From: Bacteroidales bacterium
GTDB lineage: Bacteria > Bacteroidota > Bacteroidia > Bacteroidales > F082
Reading direction: 5' to 3'
Assembly (NCBI GenBank): GCA_017461665.1
Contig: JAFTXI010000057.1
Coordinates: forward strand, 1-64,000
DNA length: 64,000 bases
Part shown: piece after piece, positions 51,025-61,324 of the stretch
Numbering within the stretch: the stretch's first letter is position 1
Layout: each line of letters begins with the position of its first letter
Notes under the pieces: generated by a model
The model's database searches: none
Told to the model about the DNA's origin: nothing
Seen by the model: only the letters and a program-made list of their open reading frames with translations
Translations under genes and position numbers: made by a program

Positions 51025-52911
51025 ATGGAATATACATTACTATTACTTATATTACCCTTATTTAGTTTCCTCGTGCTCGGATTATTGGGCAACTATATGA
51101 AGCCCAAAGTAGCGGGCTTTATCGGCACGCTCTCGCTCGTGGGTATCACTATTGTTTCTTATTTTACAGCTTATAATTATTTTGCTGCAGGAAGAAATGC
51201 CGATGGCGTCTTCCCTACTCTCATACCTTATAATTGGGAATGGTTGCCTTTCGGTAAATTAAGCATCGATATGGGCGTTATGCTTGACCCAATCTCAGTG
51301 ATGATGTTGGTAGTAATCTCAACTATAAGTTTGATGGTACATATATATTCTTTGGGTTATATGAAAGGTGAAACCGGCTTCCAACGTTACTATGCATTTA
51401 TATCGCTCTTTACCATGTCGATGTTAGGTCTTGTCGTGGCAACTAATATCTTCCAGATGTATATCTTCTGGGAGTTGGTAGGCGTTAGTTCATACTTGCT
51501 TATCGGTTTCTATTACACAAAACCAGCTGCTATTGCAGCAAGCAAAAAGGCATTTATTGTCACTCGTTTTGCCGACCTTGGTTTCTTAATTGGCATTCTT
51601 ATCTATGGATTCTATGTTGGTACATTCTCCTTCACTCCAGATACTGCACGCCTCATATCTGCAGGAGCGATGATTCCGTTAGCACTTTCGCTTATGTTTG
51701 TTGGTGGTGCAGGTAAGAGTGCAATGTTCCCACTACATATTTGGCTCCCTGACGCTATGGAAGGTCCGACCCCAGTAAGTGCGCTTATCCACGCTGCTAC
51801 TATGGTCGTCGCCGGTGTATTTCTCGTGGCTCGAATGTTCCCACTCTTCATCGACTTCGCTCCTGAGGTATTGCCATGGATTGCATATATAGGAGCGTTC
51901 ACTGCTCTCTACGCTGCAGCAGTGGCATGTGTGCAGAGCGACATCAAACGAGTGCTTGCATTCTCAACCATATCACAGATTGGTTTTATGATGGTAGCAC
52001 TAGGAGTATCTACATCAATCGATCCTAACAATGGTGGTCTTGGTTATATGGCTTCAATGTTCCACCTCTTCACACACGCCATGTTCAAGGCTTTGTTATT
52101 CTTGGGCGCAGGTAGCATTATCCACGCTGTTCATTCAAACGAAATGAGTGCCATGGGAGGTCTTAGACGCTACATGCCTGTGACACACATAACATTCCTC
52201 ATTGCATGTCTTGCAATTGCAGGTATTTGGCCTTTATCAGGATTCTTCTCAAAAGATGAGATTCTTGCAGCCTGTTTCAATTTCAATCCGCTCATGGGAT
52301 GGACTATGACAGCTATTGCAGGTATGACAGCATTTTATATGTTCCGCCTCTATTACTGTATCTTCTGGGGTAAAGAGAACAAGGAATTGCACGAGGCTCA
52401 TACACCTAAAGAGTCTCCGCTTTCGATGACACTACCTCTAATAATATTGGCTGCGATAACCTGCGTTGCCGGATTCATTCCATTCGGCAAGTTCGTCAGC
52501 AGCAACGGCACAGCTTATCATATTCATATCGATGCCACCACAGCAGCTATCTCGCTCGTCGTGGCTGTCTGCTCTATCGCTTTGGCAACACTTGTCTATG
52601 CACGTAGCAAACAACCTATCGCCGACACTTTAGCGACGCGTTTTGCAGGTCTGCACAAGGCTGCTTACAACCGTTTCTATATAGATAAGGTATGGATTTT
52701 CATTACCAAGCAAATTATCTTCCGCTGCATCAGCACGCCTATCGCTTGGTTCGACAAGCACATTATAGACGGATTTTTCAATATGTGCGGAAAATGTACA
52801 GCTTACCTATCCAAGAAAATTAAGTGGCTGCAGGATTCACATATTCAGCATTATTGTATATGGTTCTTAGCTGGAACAGTATTATTAACAATCATTCTTT
52901 TAATCTTCTAA
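51025..52911 (+). CDS. nuoL: Complex I subunit L (antiporter-like)
   Basis: 628 residues. The antiporter core reads FWELVGVSSYLLIGFYYTKPAA near 149, AGKSAMFPLHIWLPDAMEGPTPVSALIHAATMVVAGVFLVAR near 229-270, and LFTHAMFKALLFLGAGSIIHA near 349. A long C-terminal arm with the lateral helix follows. Pumps one of the four ions. Confidence 0.97.
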   Translation: MEYTLLLLILPLFSFLVLGLLGNYMKPKVAGFIGTLSLVGITIVSYFTAYNYFAAGRNADGVFPTLIPYNWEWLPFGKLSIDMGVMLDPISVMMLVVISTISLMVHIYSLGYMKGETGFQRYYAFISLFTMSMLGLVVATNIFQMYIFWELVGVSSYLLIGFYYTKPAAIAASKKAFIVTRFADLGFLIGILIYGFYVGTFSFTPDTARLISAGAMIPLALSLMFVGGAGKSAMFPLHIWLPDAMEGPTPVSALIHAATMVVAGVFLVARMFPLFIDFAPEVLPWIAYIGAFTALYAAAVACVQSDIKRVLAFSTISQIGFMMVALGVSTSIDPNNGGLGYMASMFHLFTHAMFKALLFLGAGSIIHAVHSNEMSAMGGLRRYMPVTHITFLIACLAIAGIWPLSGFFSKDEILAACFNFNPLMGWTMTAIAGMTAFYMFRLYYCIFWGKENKELHEAHTPKESPLSMTLPLIILAAITCVAGFIPFGKFVSSNGTAYHIHIDATTAAISLVVAVCSIALATLVYARSKQPIADTLATRFAGLHKAAYNRFYIDKVWIFITKQIIFRCISTPIAWFDKHIIDGFFNMCGKCTAYLSKKIKWLQDSHIQHYCIWFLAGTVLLTIILLIF

Positions 52912-52924
52912 ACGGTTATCGGTT

Positions 52925-54409
52925 ATGTGTAATATACTTATTCTTTTTGTAGTTATACCTTTAGTGATGATGCTTGGATTGTGGGCATCACGTTCACTCT
53001 GTCAGGTAAAAGTTGTTATGGTATCTGGTGCATCGCTGCTTCTCGCTTTGTCTATATATATCGTGTTCAACTATATCGGCTTGCGCAATGCAGGAAATGA
53101 TGCGGAAATGCTCTATACATCAAGCATAATGTGGTATGAGCCATTGAACATCTGCTTCTCCTTGGGTGTTGATGGCATTTCGGTCGTCATGATTCTCCTG
53201 AGTTCTATCATAGTATTTACAGGTGTATTTGCCTCGTGGCGACTAAAACCAATGACTAAGGAGTATTTCCTTTGGTACACCCTTCTCACCGTTGGCGTAT
53301 ATGGTTTCTTTATCTCTATCGACCTCTTTACTATGTTTATGTTCTACGAGGTGGCTCTCATCCCGATGTTCCTGCTTATCGGCGTTTGGGGTAGCGGTCG
53401 CAAAGAATACTCGGCAATGAAACTTACTCTTATGCTTATGGGAGGCTCAGCATTGATACTTATCGGTATACTCAGTATCTACTACGGAGCTGGAGCAAGT
53501 ACGATGAACATCACGGAATTGTCGCAGATAGAAATTCCAACTAACATACAGCACACCTTTTTCCCATTGTTGTTCCTCGGTTTTGGTATTCTCGGCGCTC
53601 TGTTCCCATTCCATACTTGGAGTCCCGATGGTCACGCCTCTGCACCAACAGCAGTGTCAATGCTACATGCTGGAGTGCTTATGAAACTCGGCGGTTATGG
53701 TTGCTTCCGCATAGCTATGTATCTCATGCCAGAAGGCTTGGCAATGTGGGGTGAGGTGTTCCTCATACTGACAACAATATCTGTGGTGTATGGTGCATTC
53801 AGCGCCTGCGTGCAGACCGACTTAAAATATATCAATGCCTATTCCTCTGTGTCACACTGCGGATTGGTACTCTTCGCTCTGCTGATGATGACACGTACTT
53901 CGTGCACTGGAGCCATAATGCAGATGCTCTCGCACGGATTGATGACAGCTCTGTTCTTCGCCTTGATAGGTATGATGTATGGTCGTACTCACACACGCGA
54001 CATTCGTGAGATGAGCGGACTTATGAAGATCATGCCATGCTTAGCAGTATGTTATGTTATTGCAGGTCTTGCTAACCTCGGTCTTCCTGGATTTAGCGGT
54101 TTTGCCGCCGAGATGACTATCTTCGTCGGCTCGTTTGAAAATACTGACACATTCCACCGAGTATGCACCATCATCGCGACTTGCAGTATAGTAATCACTG
54201 CGGTTTATATCCTTCGCACTGTAGGCAAGTTCCTCTATGGCGAGGTAAACAATCCAGAGTTCTTACAACTGACAGATGCCTCGTGGGACGAGAAAGTTGC
54301 TGTATTTACTCTTATAGTATGTGTTGCTGGTCTTGGTCTTGCACCTCTTTGGGCAAGCGACCTTATCAGCACAAGTGTTGAACCTATTATTTCGCAATTT
54401 ATAAAATAA
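52925..54409 (+). CDS. nuoM: Complex I subunit M (antiporter-like)
   Basis: 494 residues. MFMFYEVALIPMFLLIGVWG near 138 with the conserved Glu, LFPFHTWSPDGHASAPTAVSMLHAGVLMKLGGYG near 226-259, and LSHGLMTALFFALIGMMYGRTHTR near 337 are typical. Slightly different starts possible; ATG at 52925 gives a good N-terminus. Confidence 0.96.
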   Translation: MCNILILFVVIPLVMMLGLWASRSLCQVKVVMVSGASLLLALSIYIVFNYIGLRNAGNDAEMLYTSSIMWYEPLNICFSLGVDGISVVMILLSSIIVFTGVFASWRLKPMTKEYFLWYTLLTVGVYGFFISIDLFTMFMFYEVALIPMFLLIGVWGSGRKEYSAMKLTLMLMGGSALILIGILSIYYGAGASTMNITELSQIEIPTNIQHTFFPLLFLGFGILGALFPFHTWSPDGHASAPTAVSMLHAGVLMKLGGYGCFRIAMYLMPEGLAMWGEVFLILTTISVVYGAFSACVQTDLKYINAYSSVSHCGLVLFALLMMTRTSCTGAIMQMLSHGLMTALFFALIGMMYGRTHTRDIREMSGLMKIMPCLAVCYVIAGLANLGLPGFSGFAAEMTIFVGSFENTDTFHRVCTIIATCSIVITAVYILRTVGKFLYGEVNNPEFLQLTDASWDEKVAVFTLIVCVAGLGLAPLWASDLISTSVEPIISQFIK

Positions 54410-54411
54410 CT

Positions 54412-55830
54412 ATGGAAAACTTAACACAATTTTTTCAGATGCGTCAGGAACTTGGGCTAATTGTAGTTTTCCTGATAATGTTTATCTGTGACTTATTATT
54501 GCCAGAGAACCATCGTAAACTTATGCACCCAATTGCATGTATTTTATTGGTCGTGCAAATGCTTGTGACAATAGTGCCGACAGATATAAACTTGTTTGGC
54601 GGGATGTACCATTCTACGCCTATCGCATCAGCTCTCAAAACTATACTCTCATTCGGTACCTTATTAGCATTCTTACAATGCACCGATTGGCTTAATCGTG
54701 AGGATAGCAAGCATAAGATTGGAGAGTTCTATAGCCTTTCGCTCAGTACACTTATCGGTATGTACTTCATGATTAGTGCTAACCACTTCTTGCTCTTCTT
54801 CCTTGGCTTGGAGTTAGCGACTGTACCCATGGCTTGTCTCATCGCATTCGATAAATATAAGGAACATAGCGGCGAGGCAGCTGCAAAGTTTATCCTCTAC
54901 GCTCTCTTCTCAAGTGGTATTTTCCTCTATGGGGTATCTCTCCTTTATGGCGCTGTAGGATCACTCTACTTCGACGATATAGCACCTCTACTCCATGGAT
55001 GTGAGTTACAAATCTTAGCAATGGTATTTATCTTTGCCGGCTTGGCTTTCAAGTTGAGTCTTGTGCCATTCCATCTCTGGACCGCCGATACATATCAGGG
55101 CGCCCCTACTGTAGTCGGTGGCATGCTCTCAGCTGTGTCGAAGGGCGCTGCAGCATTTGCCTTGATGACAATACTCGTTAAGGTCTTCGGCAATATGGTA
55201 GAGTTGAGTTCAACGATGCTCTCGATTATTATCGTCGTAACAATCACCGTCGGTAACCTCTTTGCTATACGTCAGCAAAATATGAAACGATTCATGGCAT
55301 TCAGTAGTATCTCGCAGGCTGGATATATCTTGCTCGCCATGCTCGGCAATCCGACACAGGGAACAGCTTCACTTGTTTACTATATTGTAGTTTATATTGT
55401 CGCCAATATGGCTGTGTTCGGTATTATCAACGCCATAGAACAGAAGACTGGTCGTGTACTGCGTGAGGACTATAAAGGATTGTATGCCACTAATCCTAAG
55501 TTGGCTCTTGTGATGACATTAGCTCTCTTCTCCTTGGCTGGAATTCCTCCATTCGCAGGTTTCTTCAGTAAGTTTCTGGTGTTTGCCGCAGCATTCAACC
55601 AAGGTTTCTACCTTGTAGTATTGTTAGCGTTACTTAACACAGTCATCTCGCTCTACTACTATCTACTCGTTGTTAAGGCAATGTTTATCGATAGCTCCGA
55701 GAATCCAATTCCTACGTTCAAGAGCAATTGGTTTATGAGAATCTCGTTATTATTGTCGCTCGGTGGCATTCTCGCATTTGGATTAGTAAGTTGTCTGTAT
55801 CAGACTTTTAATAACCTTTTAATAAATTAG
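54412..55830 (+). CDS. nuoN: Complex I subunit N (antiporter-like)
   Basis: 472 residues. LLFFLGLELATVPMACLIAFDKYKE near 126, FKLSLVPFHLWTADTYQGAPTVVGGMLSAVSKGAAAFAL near 217-255, and ALFSLAGIPPFAGFFSKFLVF near 376 are conserved. The last complex I gene; the SLC13 gene starts 5 bases later. Confidence 0.96.
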   Translation: MENLTQFFQMRQELGLIVVFLIMFICDLLLPENHRKLMHPIACILLVVQMLVTIVPTDINLFGGMYHSTPIASALKTILSFGTLLAFLQCTDWLNREDSKHKIGEFYSLSLSTLIGMYFMISANHFLLFFLGLELATVPMACLIAFDKYKEHSGEAAAKFILYALFSSGIFLYGVSLLYGAVGSLYFDDIAPLLHGCELQILAMVFIFAGLAFKLSLVPFHLWTADTYQGAPTVVGGMLSAVSKGAAAFALMTILVKVFGNMVELSSTMLSIIIVVTITVGNLFAIRQQNMKRFMAFSSISQAGYILLAMLGNPTQGTASLVYYIVVYIVANMAVFGIINAIEQKTGRVLREDYKGLYATNPKLALVMTLALFSLAGIPPFAGFFSKFLVFAAAFNQGFYLVVLLALLNTVISLYYYLLVVKAMFIDSSENPIPTFKSNWFMRISLLLSLGGILAFGLVSCLYQTFNNLLIN

Positions 55831-55835
55831 TATTT

Positions 55836-57695
55836 ATGGATCAGTTTTGGACTTTAGCAATATTGGTACTGTCTATAGTATTTTTTATCAGCGGTAAAAT
55901 ACGCTCTGACATAGTTGCTCTGTGCGCTCTTGTTGGATTGATAGTAACAGGGATTCTCACCCCAGAAGAAGCGCTATCAGGTTTTTCGAGCAATGTGCTG
56001 ATAATGATGATTGGATTGTTCGTCGTAGGAGGTGCAATCTTTCAGACAGGCTTAGCCAAAATGGTAAGTACAAAACTGATGAGACTTGCTGGTACGAGCG
56101 AAACAAAACTCTTTGCACTCGTTATTACTGTGACCTTGTGTATGGGAGCCTTCGTAAGTAATACAGGAACCGTTGCCATTATGATTCCTATCGTAGTCAG
56201 TATGGCAGCAAGTATCAAAATGAGTCCAAGTCGTCTGCTCATGCCTCTTGCCTTCGCAAGTAGTATGAGCGGTATGATGACTCTTATCGGTACACCTCCT
56301 AATATTATTATCAGCGAAGAACTTATCAAGAACGGTTTCGATGGTTTAGGGTTCTTCTCATTCCTACCGGTAGGTCTTATTTGCGCTATTGTTGGTTCAC
56401 TATTGTTGTTTCCATTAAGTAAAAAATTTCTCTCTAATAAGGAAGCACAAAATGATAAAGCGACCAATAACGGTAAATCTTTGAAGAAGTTATTGAATGA
56501 ATATGGCGTTACCGACAATCTACATTGTTTGTCTGTCGATGCCACTTCACTTGCTAACAACAAGAGAATATACGAACTGAACACCCGTAAAATTTATGGA
56601 CTAAGCATTGTTGAGATTAGAAACAAAGAATATTATCAGCAGAATCTGATGTCTAAAAGAATGGTTCAACAGACTGTTAAACCTGATACGCTGTTGCAAA
56701 CAGACGACATTATCTACATGGTAGGTAACCTTGATAGTGTTAAACGCTTCGCTGATGATTATGCTCTAACAATATTGCTTGATGATGACAACACACGTAA
56801 TAACGATTTGGATTTTTATGATATTGGCATGGCTGAAATCGTGCTAACATCAACATCTACTGTCATAAACAAGTCAATTAGGGAAATTGGATTCCGTAAT
56901 AAATTTAAGATTAATGTCCTCGGCATACGTCGTAATAACAAGTATATCAGAAAAGGTATCGGCGACGAAAAGATTCACTCTGGTGATGTTTTGCTCGTAC
57001 AAGGTACATGGGAACGAATTGCAGAACTACAAAAAGAAAACGACGAATGGATTGTGATTGGAAACCCATTGGAAGAAGCAACAAAAGTCACACTCGATTA
57101 TAAAGCTCCGTTGGCTGCTTTTATCATGATAGCGACGATTGCTGCTATGGTCTTTGACTTTATCCCTATTAAGCCTGTCACAGCTGTGATGATTGCCGGC
57201 TTATTGATGGTACTTACCGGTTGTTTCAGAAATGTGGAGGCAGCCTACAAAACTATAAATTGGGAAAGTATCGTACTTATCGGTGCAATGATGCCTATGT
57301 CGTTGGCATTGGAAAAAACAGGCATTGCTTCTTGGATATCAAACACTTTAGCTTCAAGTTTAGGAGATAATAGTCCAATGTTGCTACTCGCTGCAATATA
57401 TTTTGCGACCTCGCTCCTCACTATGTTTATCAGTAATACTGCAACAGCTGTGCTTATGGCTCCAATTGCAATAAAGTGTGCTATGCAGATCGGCGTCAGT
57501 CCTGTACCATTATTGTTTGCCGTCACATTAGGCGCAAGTCTTTGTTTTGCTTCACCATTCTCAACACCACCAAATGCTTTGGTAATGAACGCCGGACACT
57601 ATAAGTTTTCAGACTACATAAAGGTAGGATTACCTTTGCAGATAATATTAGGAATCGTAATGATATTCGTATTGCCTTTGCTATTCCCTTTCTAA
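55836..57695 (+). CDS. SLC13-family anion permease with central TrkA_C domains
   Basis: 619 residues. Two blocks of membrane helices (about 1-190 and 410-619) flank two RCK/TrkA_C-like regulatory domains (about 210-400), with NTGTVAIMIPIVVS near 108 and ISNTATAVLMAPIAIK near 530, the NTG/SNT-like signatures of this superfamily. Likely a sodium-coupled di-/tricarboxylate or sulfate transporter. Five bases after nuoN in the same direction, so it is probably in the nuo transcript. Confidence 0.92.
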   Translation: MDQFWTLAILVLSIVFFISGKIRSDIVALCALVGLIVTGILTPEEALSGFSSNVLIMMIGLFVVGGAIFQTGLAKMVSTKLMRLAGTSETKLFALVITVTLCMGAFVSNTGTVAIMIPIVVSMAASIKMSPSRLLMPLAFASSMSGMMTLIGTPPNIIISEELIKNGFDGLGFFSFLPVGLICAIVGSLLLFPLSKKFLSNKEAQNDKATNNGKSLKKLLNEYGVTDNLHCLSVDATSLANNKRIYELNTRKIYGLSIVEIRNKEYYQQNLMSKRMVQQTVKPDTLLQTDDIIYMVGNLDSVKRFADDYALTILLDDDNTRNNDLDFYDIGMAEIVLTSTSTVINKSIREIGFRNKFKINVLGIRRNNKYIRKGIGDEKIHSGDVLLVQGTWERIAELQKENDEWIVIGNPLEEATKVTLDYKAPLAAFIMIATIAAMVFDFIPIKPVTAVMIAGLLMVLTGCFRNVEAAYKTINWESIVLIGAMMPMSLALEKTGIASWISNTLASSLGDNSPMLLLAAIYFATSLLTMFISNTATAVLMAPIAIKCAMQIGVSPVPLLFAVTLGASLCFASPFSTPPNALVMNAGHYKFSDYIKVGLPLQIILGIVMIFVLPLLFPF

Positions 57696-57703
57696 CATTT
57701 TCA

Positions 57704-60325
57704 TCAGAAACGGAATTTCATTGAGCACATTATTTCCATCGGTCTGATTTCGTAAATAGACTCTTCTATGGAAAAGGCTCCGGAATAGTACGACACGTAT
57801 GATTTATTATTGAATATATTGGAACATTTCAATTCGAAGTCTAATTTATGCTTAGGTATGGAATATTGATATGACAAATCTACGTAAACATAATGCTCGC
57901 CGAGATGAGAATACAACTCAGAATCGAGGCTAATCAGATGGTTATGATGCGGAAAGATTCCTATGTCACAATAATGACGAAAATAGTTCACTCTGTTTTT
58001 TTCCTCATTATCAATATATGATATTATATTATTGAAATTAAAGGAATATTCAAAATGAACGTAACGTGTAATACTTATCATGACATTGGGCATTATGCTT
58101 GAAGAAATATTTGCATTTTCAACTAAACTGTCATTCAGTATGTTATGTCTTTTAGAATGTGCAAAATTTGATTTCAATCCTATTGTCGTCTTTATTGGAG
58201 AAATGAATTTTTTAATATTGAAATTAACCAAATGATAGTCTGTTAGATTTGGCACATCGACCATTTGAAGAATAGAAGCACCTTTGTCGTCAATATCATA
58301 TTTATATGTCACAGCTCTTCTTATCTGCTGATAAGTATATACCAATGAAGAGTTTATTGCATAAAACGGCTGATCGAAAGTCAATCGCGCATTGGCTCTG
58401 ACAAGATTGCTGACAGACATAGGCGCCGTCATTCTTGTAATACTTTGATAATTATTTAAAACAATATTATCATAATAATTCTCGAAATTATCTATTTTCT
58501 GTTCATATTTTCCGTAAGCATAAAATTTAAACATATAGTTAAACTTATACTTAAACGACATTATCGGATTAAAGAAAACTCTTGTCAATTCTTGTTTTCC
58601 CTCACCTCCTTCCGTCATTGCATAATCAAAAGAGAGAGGCAGATAAATACTGAATGTCGCCTTTCTACGCTCATATTCAAGTTTTGTATTTATATATGGT
58701 TTTGTATAGATGTGACTTAGGTCATTGACAAACATATCGTTATTCACAATGGCATCGTCTTGGAATATCAATGCGTCGGTTTTGGTTTTGTTCTGATAAT
58801 AACTTATTCCTATCTTACTGCTGACCATCAAGTCGCCAAGCGTAAAGATTCCACTCAGCGATTCGTTCGTATAGAAACGCTCCTTATCATATTCTTGAGT
58901 GATTTTATTATATGATTTATCAAAATTAAATACTTCTTCAAAAACGCCGGGTTCTACCGAGAGTGATTCCGGCATATTATCGTAAGAAACGTAAGAGACA
59001 AAATCCAAAAGATGATTTCCAACTGGAAACAAAACGCGCAAATCGTTAGACAATGCCATCGCGTGATTATTAAGCACTTGACTTATCTCTTCATTATTAT
59101 TCAACACAAAACCATACGACTTATTCCATCTCTTGGAAAAATCCATTTTGTTTTTTATATAGTCTTTCTTGTCATTTCTATCTATCGCCACATTAGCTTT
59201 CAGATATGAATCATATATTTTATTATTGATATTTTCGGTATATGAAATCGTATCTGTCGGTAATAAATATGTATTTTGTCGTGTCGAATTTTGTTTTTGT
59301 AAGTCATTGATATAAGAGAGATTCACTCTCATTTGCGTCTTATTGCTTATCGGAGTTAATATATTAAAATTGATAAGATGAGAATTATTATTCAAATATC
59401 TGTTTTTTTCGATAAGCGGTATTGAAGCTGCTTGTATTGCCAATTCTTCTGTAGCCTCGGGAGGTCTTTCTTCAGTATTTTCAGAATAAAGATTCATATC
59501 ACTGTTAAGGAGGTCGTTACCGATATTATTAGATTGCAACGAAGCCACCATCTGAAGTTTATTGGAGAAAAGCATAGGTGTTATATTGGCATTCCACAAC
59601 AGAGGATATGCGCCCACGCCGACTTCTCCGGTACCGCTAACAGTCACGTTTTTAGATAGTTTTATATTTATGGAAGCACGTTCTGTCGAGACTTTATCTC
59701 TCAACAATTCTATTGGCTGATGGTTTTCATAAATCTCTATCGACGCCACCGATTGATGAGGAAGGTTTTTGCTGACAACCGAATATCTTCCGTCCATAAG
59801 GTCCATTCCTTCCACATAGAATTTCTGTATCGGCAAGCCTTGATATAAGATTTTACCGTTATTTTCCACTTCAATGCCGGGCATTTTTTTCAATACATCT
59901 TCAATGCTTTTATCTTGAGCACTCACAAAAGAATCTACGAAATATTCTACTGTATCGCCGGTTTTCTCAATAGGTTTAGCCATGACAGTGACTCCTTTAA
60001 GCTGTTTCACCTCCTCTTTCAGAACGAAGTCTATTGTCTGAGAGACATTTGGGACACGCAGAGTTTTTTTCTCGAAGAAGGAGGAGTTGGTTTTAACATC
60101 TAAGCTGTCGGCAGTGAGATTGAAACTGATTGTATAATTGCCATCGATATCGGAAAAGCCGTATGCCATTATCAAGTCGCTGCCGGCGATATGAACTAAA
60201 ACGCTGAGATTTGGAATTGGCTCGCCGGACGTATCGCTAACCCTGCCATTTATGACAATCTGCGCTTGAACTCCTATGCTAAACAGAAACAAAATGATAA
60301 CAAATATTAAAGACATTCTTTTCAT
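57704..60325 (-). CDS. Outer membrane beta-barrel with carboxypeptidase-regulatory-like and plug domains (TonB-receptor-like)
   Basis: 873 residues. Signal peptide to about VQAQ (22). Residues 23-95 are a carboxypeptidase-D regulatory-like domain (INGRVSDTSGEPIPNLSVLVHI), then a plug-like region (KSIEDVLKKMPGIEVENNGKILYQGLPIQKFYVEGMDLMDGRYSVV) and a long beta-barrel ending in an aromatic MCSMKFRF. The plug and barrel suggest a TonB-dependent receptor or an exporter relative; no SusD partner is next to it. It is the last gene of the cluster with two GLPGLI genes, and convergent with the SLC13 gene (8 bases apart). Confidence 0.85.
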   Translation of the reverse strand: MKRMSLIFVIILFLFSIGVQAQIVINGRVSDTSGEPIPNLSVLVHIAGSDLIMAYGFSDIDGNYTISFNLTADSLDVKTNSSFFEKKTLRVPNVSQTIDFVLKEEVKQLKGVTVMAKPIEKTGDTVEYFVDSFVSAQDKSIEDVLKKMPGIEVENNGKILYQGLPIQKFYVEGMDLMDGRYSVVSKNLPHQSVASIEIYENHQPIELLRDKVSTERASINIKLSKNVTVSGTGEVGVGAYPLLWNANITPMLFSNKLQMVASLQSNNIGNDLLNSDMNLYSENTEERPPEATEELAIQAASIPLIEKNRYLNNNSHLINFNILTPISNKTQMRVNLSYINDLQKQNSTRQNTYLLPTDTISYTENINNKIYDSYLKANVAIDRNDKKDYIKNKMDFSKRWNKSYGFVLNNNEEISQVLNNHAMALSNDLRVLFPVGNHLLDFVSYVSYDNMPESLSVEPGVFEEVFNFDKSYNKITQEYDKERFYTNESLSGIFTLGDLMVSSKIGISYYQNKTKTDALIFQDDAIVNNDMFVNDLSHIYTKPYINTKLEYERRKATFSIYLPLSFDYAMTEGGEGKQELTRVFFNPIMSFKYKFNYMFKFYAYGKYEQKIDNFENYYDNIVLNNYQSITRMTAPMSVSNLVRANARLTFDQPFYAINSSLVYTYQQIRRAVTYKYDIDDKGASILQMVDVPNLTDYHLVNFNIKKFISPIKTTIGLKSNFAHSKRHNILNDSLVENANISSSIMPNVMISITRYVHFEYSFNFNNIISYIDNEEKNRVNYFRHYCDIGIFPHHNHLISLDSELYSHLGEHYVYVDLSYQYSIPKHKLDFELKCSNIFNNKSYVSYYSGAFSIEESIYEIRPMEIMCSMKFRF

Positions 60326-60353
60326 TTTCAGTAATTTTTAATTGTTAATCATC

Positions 60354-60401
60354 AGACGTATCAATGTGCGTTTATATTGCAGGAATCATTGATGCGTCTC
60401 T
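60354..60401. repeat. AGACG hairpin repeat
   Basis: AGACGTATCAATG pairs with CATTGATGCGTCT (12 of 13), and the loop has TTGCAGGAA. It lies between the beta-barrel gene and the second GLPGLI gene and closely resembles the copy at 42260. Confidence 0.7.
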
Positions 60402-60409
60402 ACATTAAA

Positions 60410-61252
60410 TCATCGGTCCAATTCAATAGGATTATTCTTCGACATTTCATATTCCACAGCTCTTTGAACAGCTTTATCATTAGAGCTTGACATACCTATG
60501 CTGTGCGAAATTTTAAGTTTGTCTTGAAGTTTATAAAAATCTTTCTTGGTAGTTTTTGTCACATCTTCAATAACTTTATACACCACCATCGACCCTGAAG
60601 GTTCTTCAATAGAAAGGAATTTGTACGAATAATGATTTTCTGTATCAGCGATATTTAGGATTAAACCCGGAAGTCCGCAGAATTTATAGGGACCATCGCT
60701 GATCGGAATTTCTGTAGTGAACCAAGCGACCCAAGTACGACCTCCGAAATCGCATATTGCCTTCTGACATATATAATTATTAATGGTATCGGTCTCGGCT
60801 GTTATCTGCCAATTGAAACTATCGAACAGTTCCTCGTATTCAAACATTCCTTCAAGATAAATATGATCTATTGTCGTAATAATTCTTTTGTCATATCTTT
60901 TAAAAATATCAAATTTATGAACTGAAAAAACAATGCCATCATACACCTTCCCTATATGTCCTGTTTTTATCAATTCTGATGACGTTCCATTATCGCCAGC
61001 CTTTTTAAGTTCCACATCACCTCTATAAGTACCATAACCTCTAAAAGAACTGACACTATTATTTCTACCTATCGACAGCATGTAATTGTCTTTACGATAA
61101 TAATCTAAATGAGTTGTATCCTCTTTTAAAATTAGCTCATACATTACAACATATCTAACTGTATCACATATTTCCCATTGCGGCTTCCACCACTGAGCTT
61201 TTACACCGAATCCTATCGATATAAAAATGAATAATAATATTGTTCTTTTCAT
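60410..61252 (-). CDS. GLPGLI family protein (second paralogue)
   Basis: 280 residues. Signal peptide to VKAQ (about 20), mature start WWKPQWE. Conserved with its neighbour: DSFNWQIT, QKAICDFGGRTW, EIPISDGPYKFCGLPGLILNIADT and SYKFLSIEEP. FCGLPGLILN is the family signature. The family is confined to Bacteroidota and its function is unknown; members are exported and lie near TonB-type receptors. The stop is the TGA in CCGATGA, followed by an AGACG repeat. Confidence 0.92.
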   Translation of the reverse strand: MKRTILLFIFISIGFGVKAQWWKPQWEICDTVRYVVMYELILKEDTTHLDYYRKDNYMLSIGRNNSVSSFRGYGTYRGDVELKKAGDNGTSSELIKTGHIGKVYDGIVFSVHKFDIFKRYDKRIITTIDHIYLEGMFEYEELFDSFNWQITAETDTINNYICQKAICDFGGRTWVAWFTTEIPISDGPYKFCGLPGLILNIADTENHYSYKFLSIEEPSGSMVVYKVIEDVTKTTKKDFYKLQDKLKISHSIGMSSSNDKAVQRAVEYEMSKNNPIELDR

Positions 61253-61272
61253 GGCAATTATTAACTATTTGT

Positions 61273-61312
61273 CAATCATTCCTAATTAAATCTTCAACCA
61301 TTCCTAATTATA
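61273..61312. repeat. AATTAGGAAT repeat pair
   Basis: Two copies of CATTCCTAATTA(A/T) lie between the GLPGLI genes. The 15 bases at 61273-61287 match 28117-28131 inverted. Confidence 0.5.
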
Positions 61313-61324
61313 TCATCGGTCCAA

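Noticed and set aside
56042..56584. 180-codon frame antisense to the SLC13 gene
   Set aside because: Hydrophobic shadow of a membrane protein gene.
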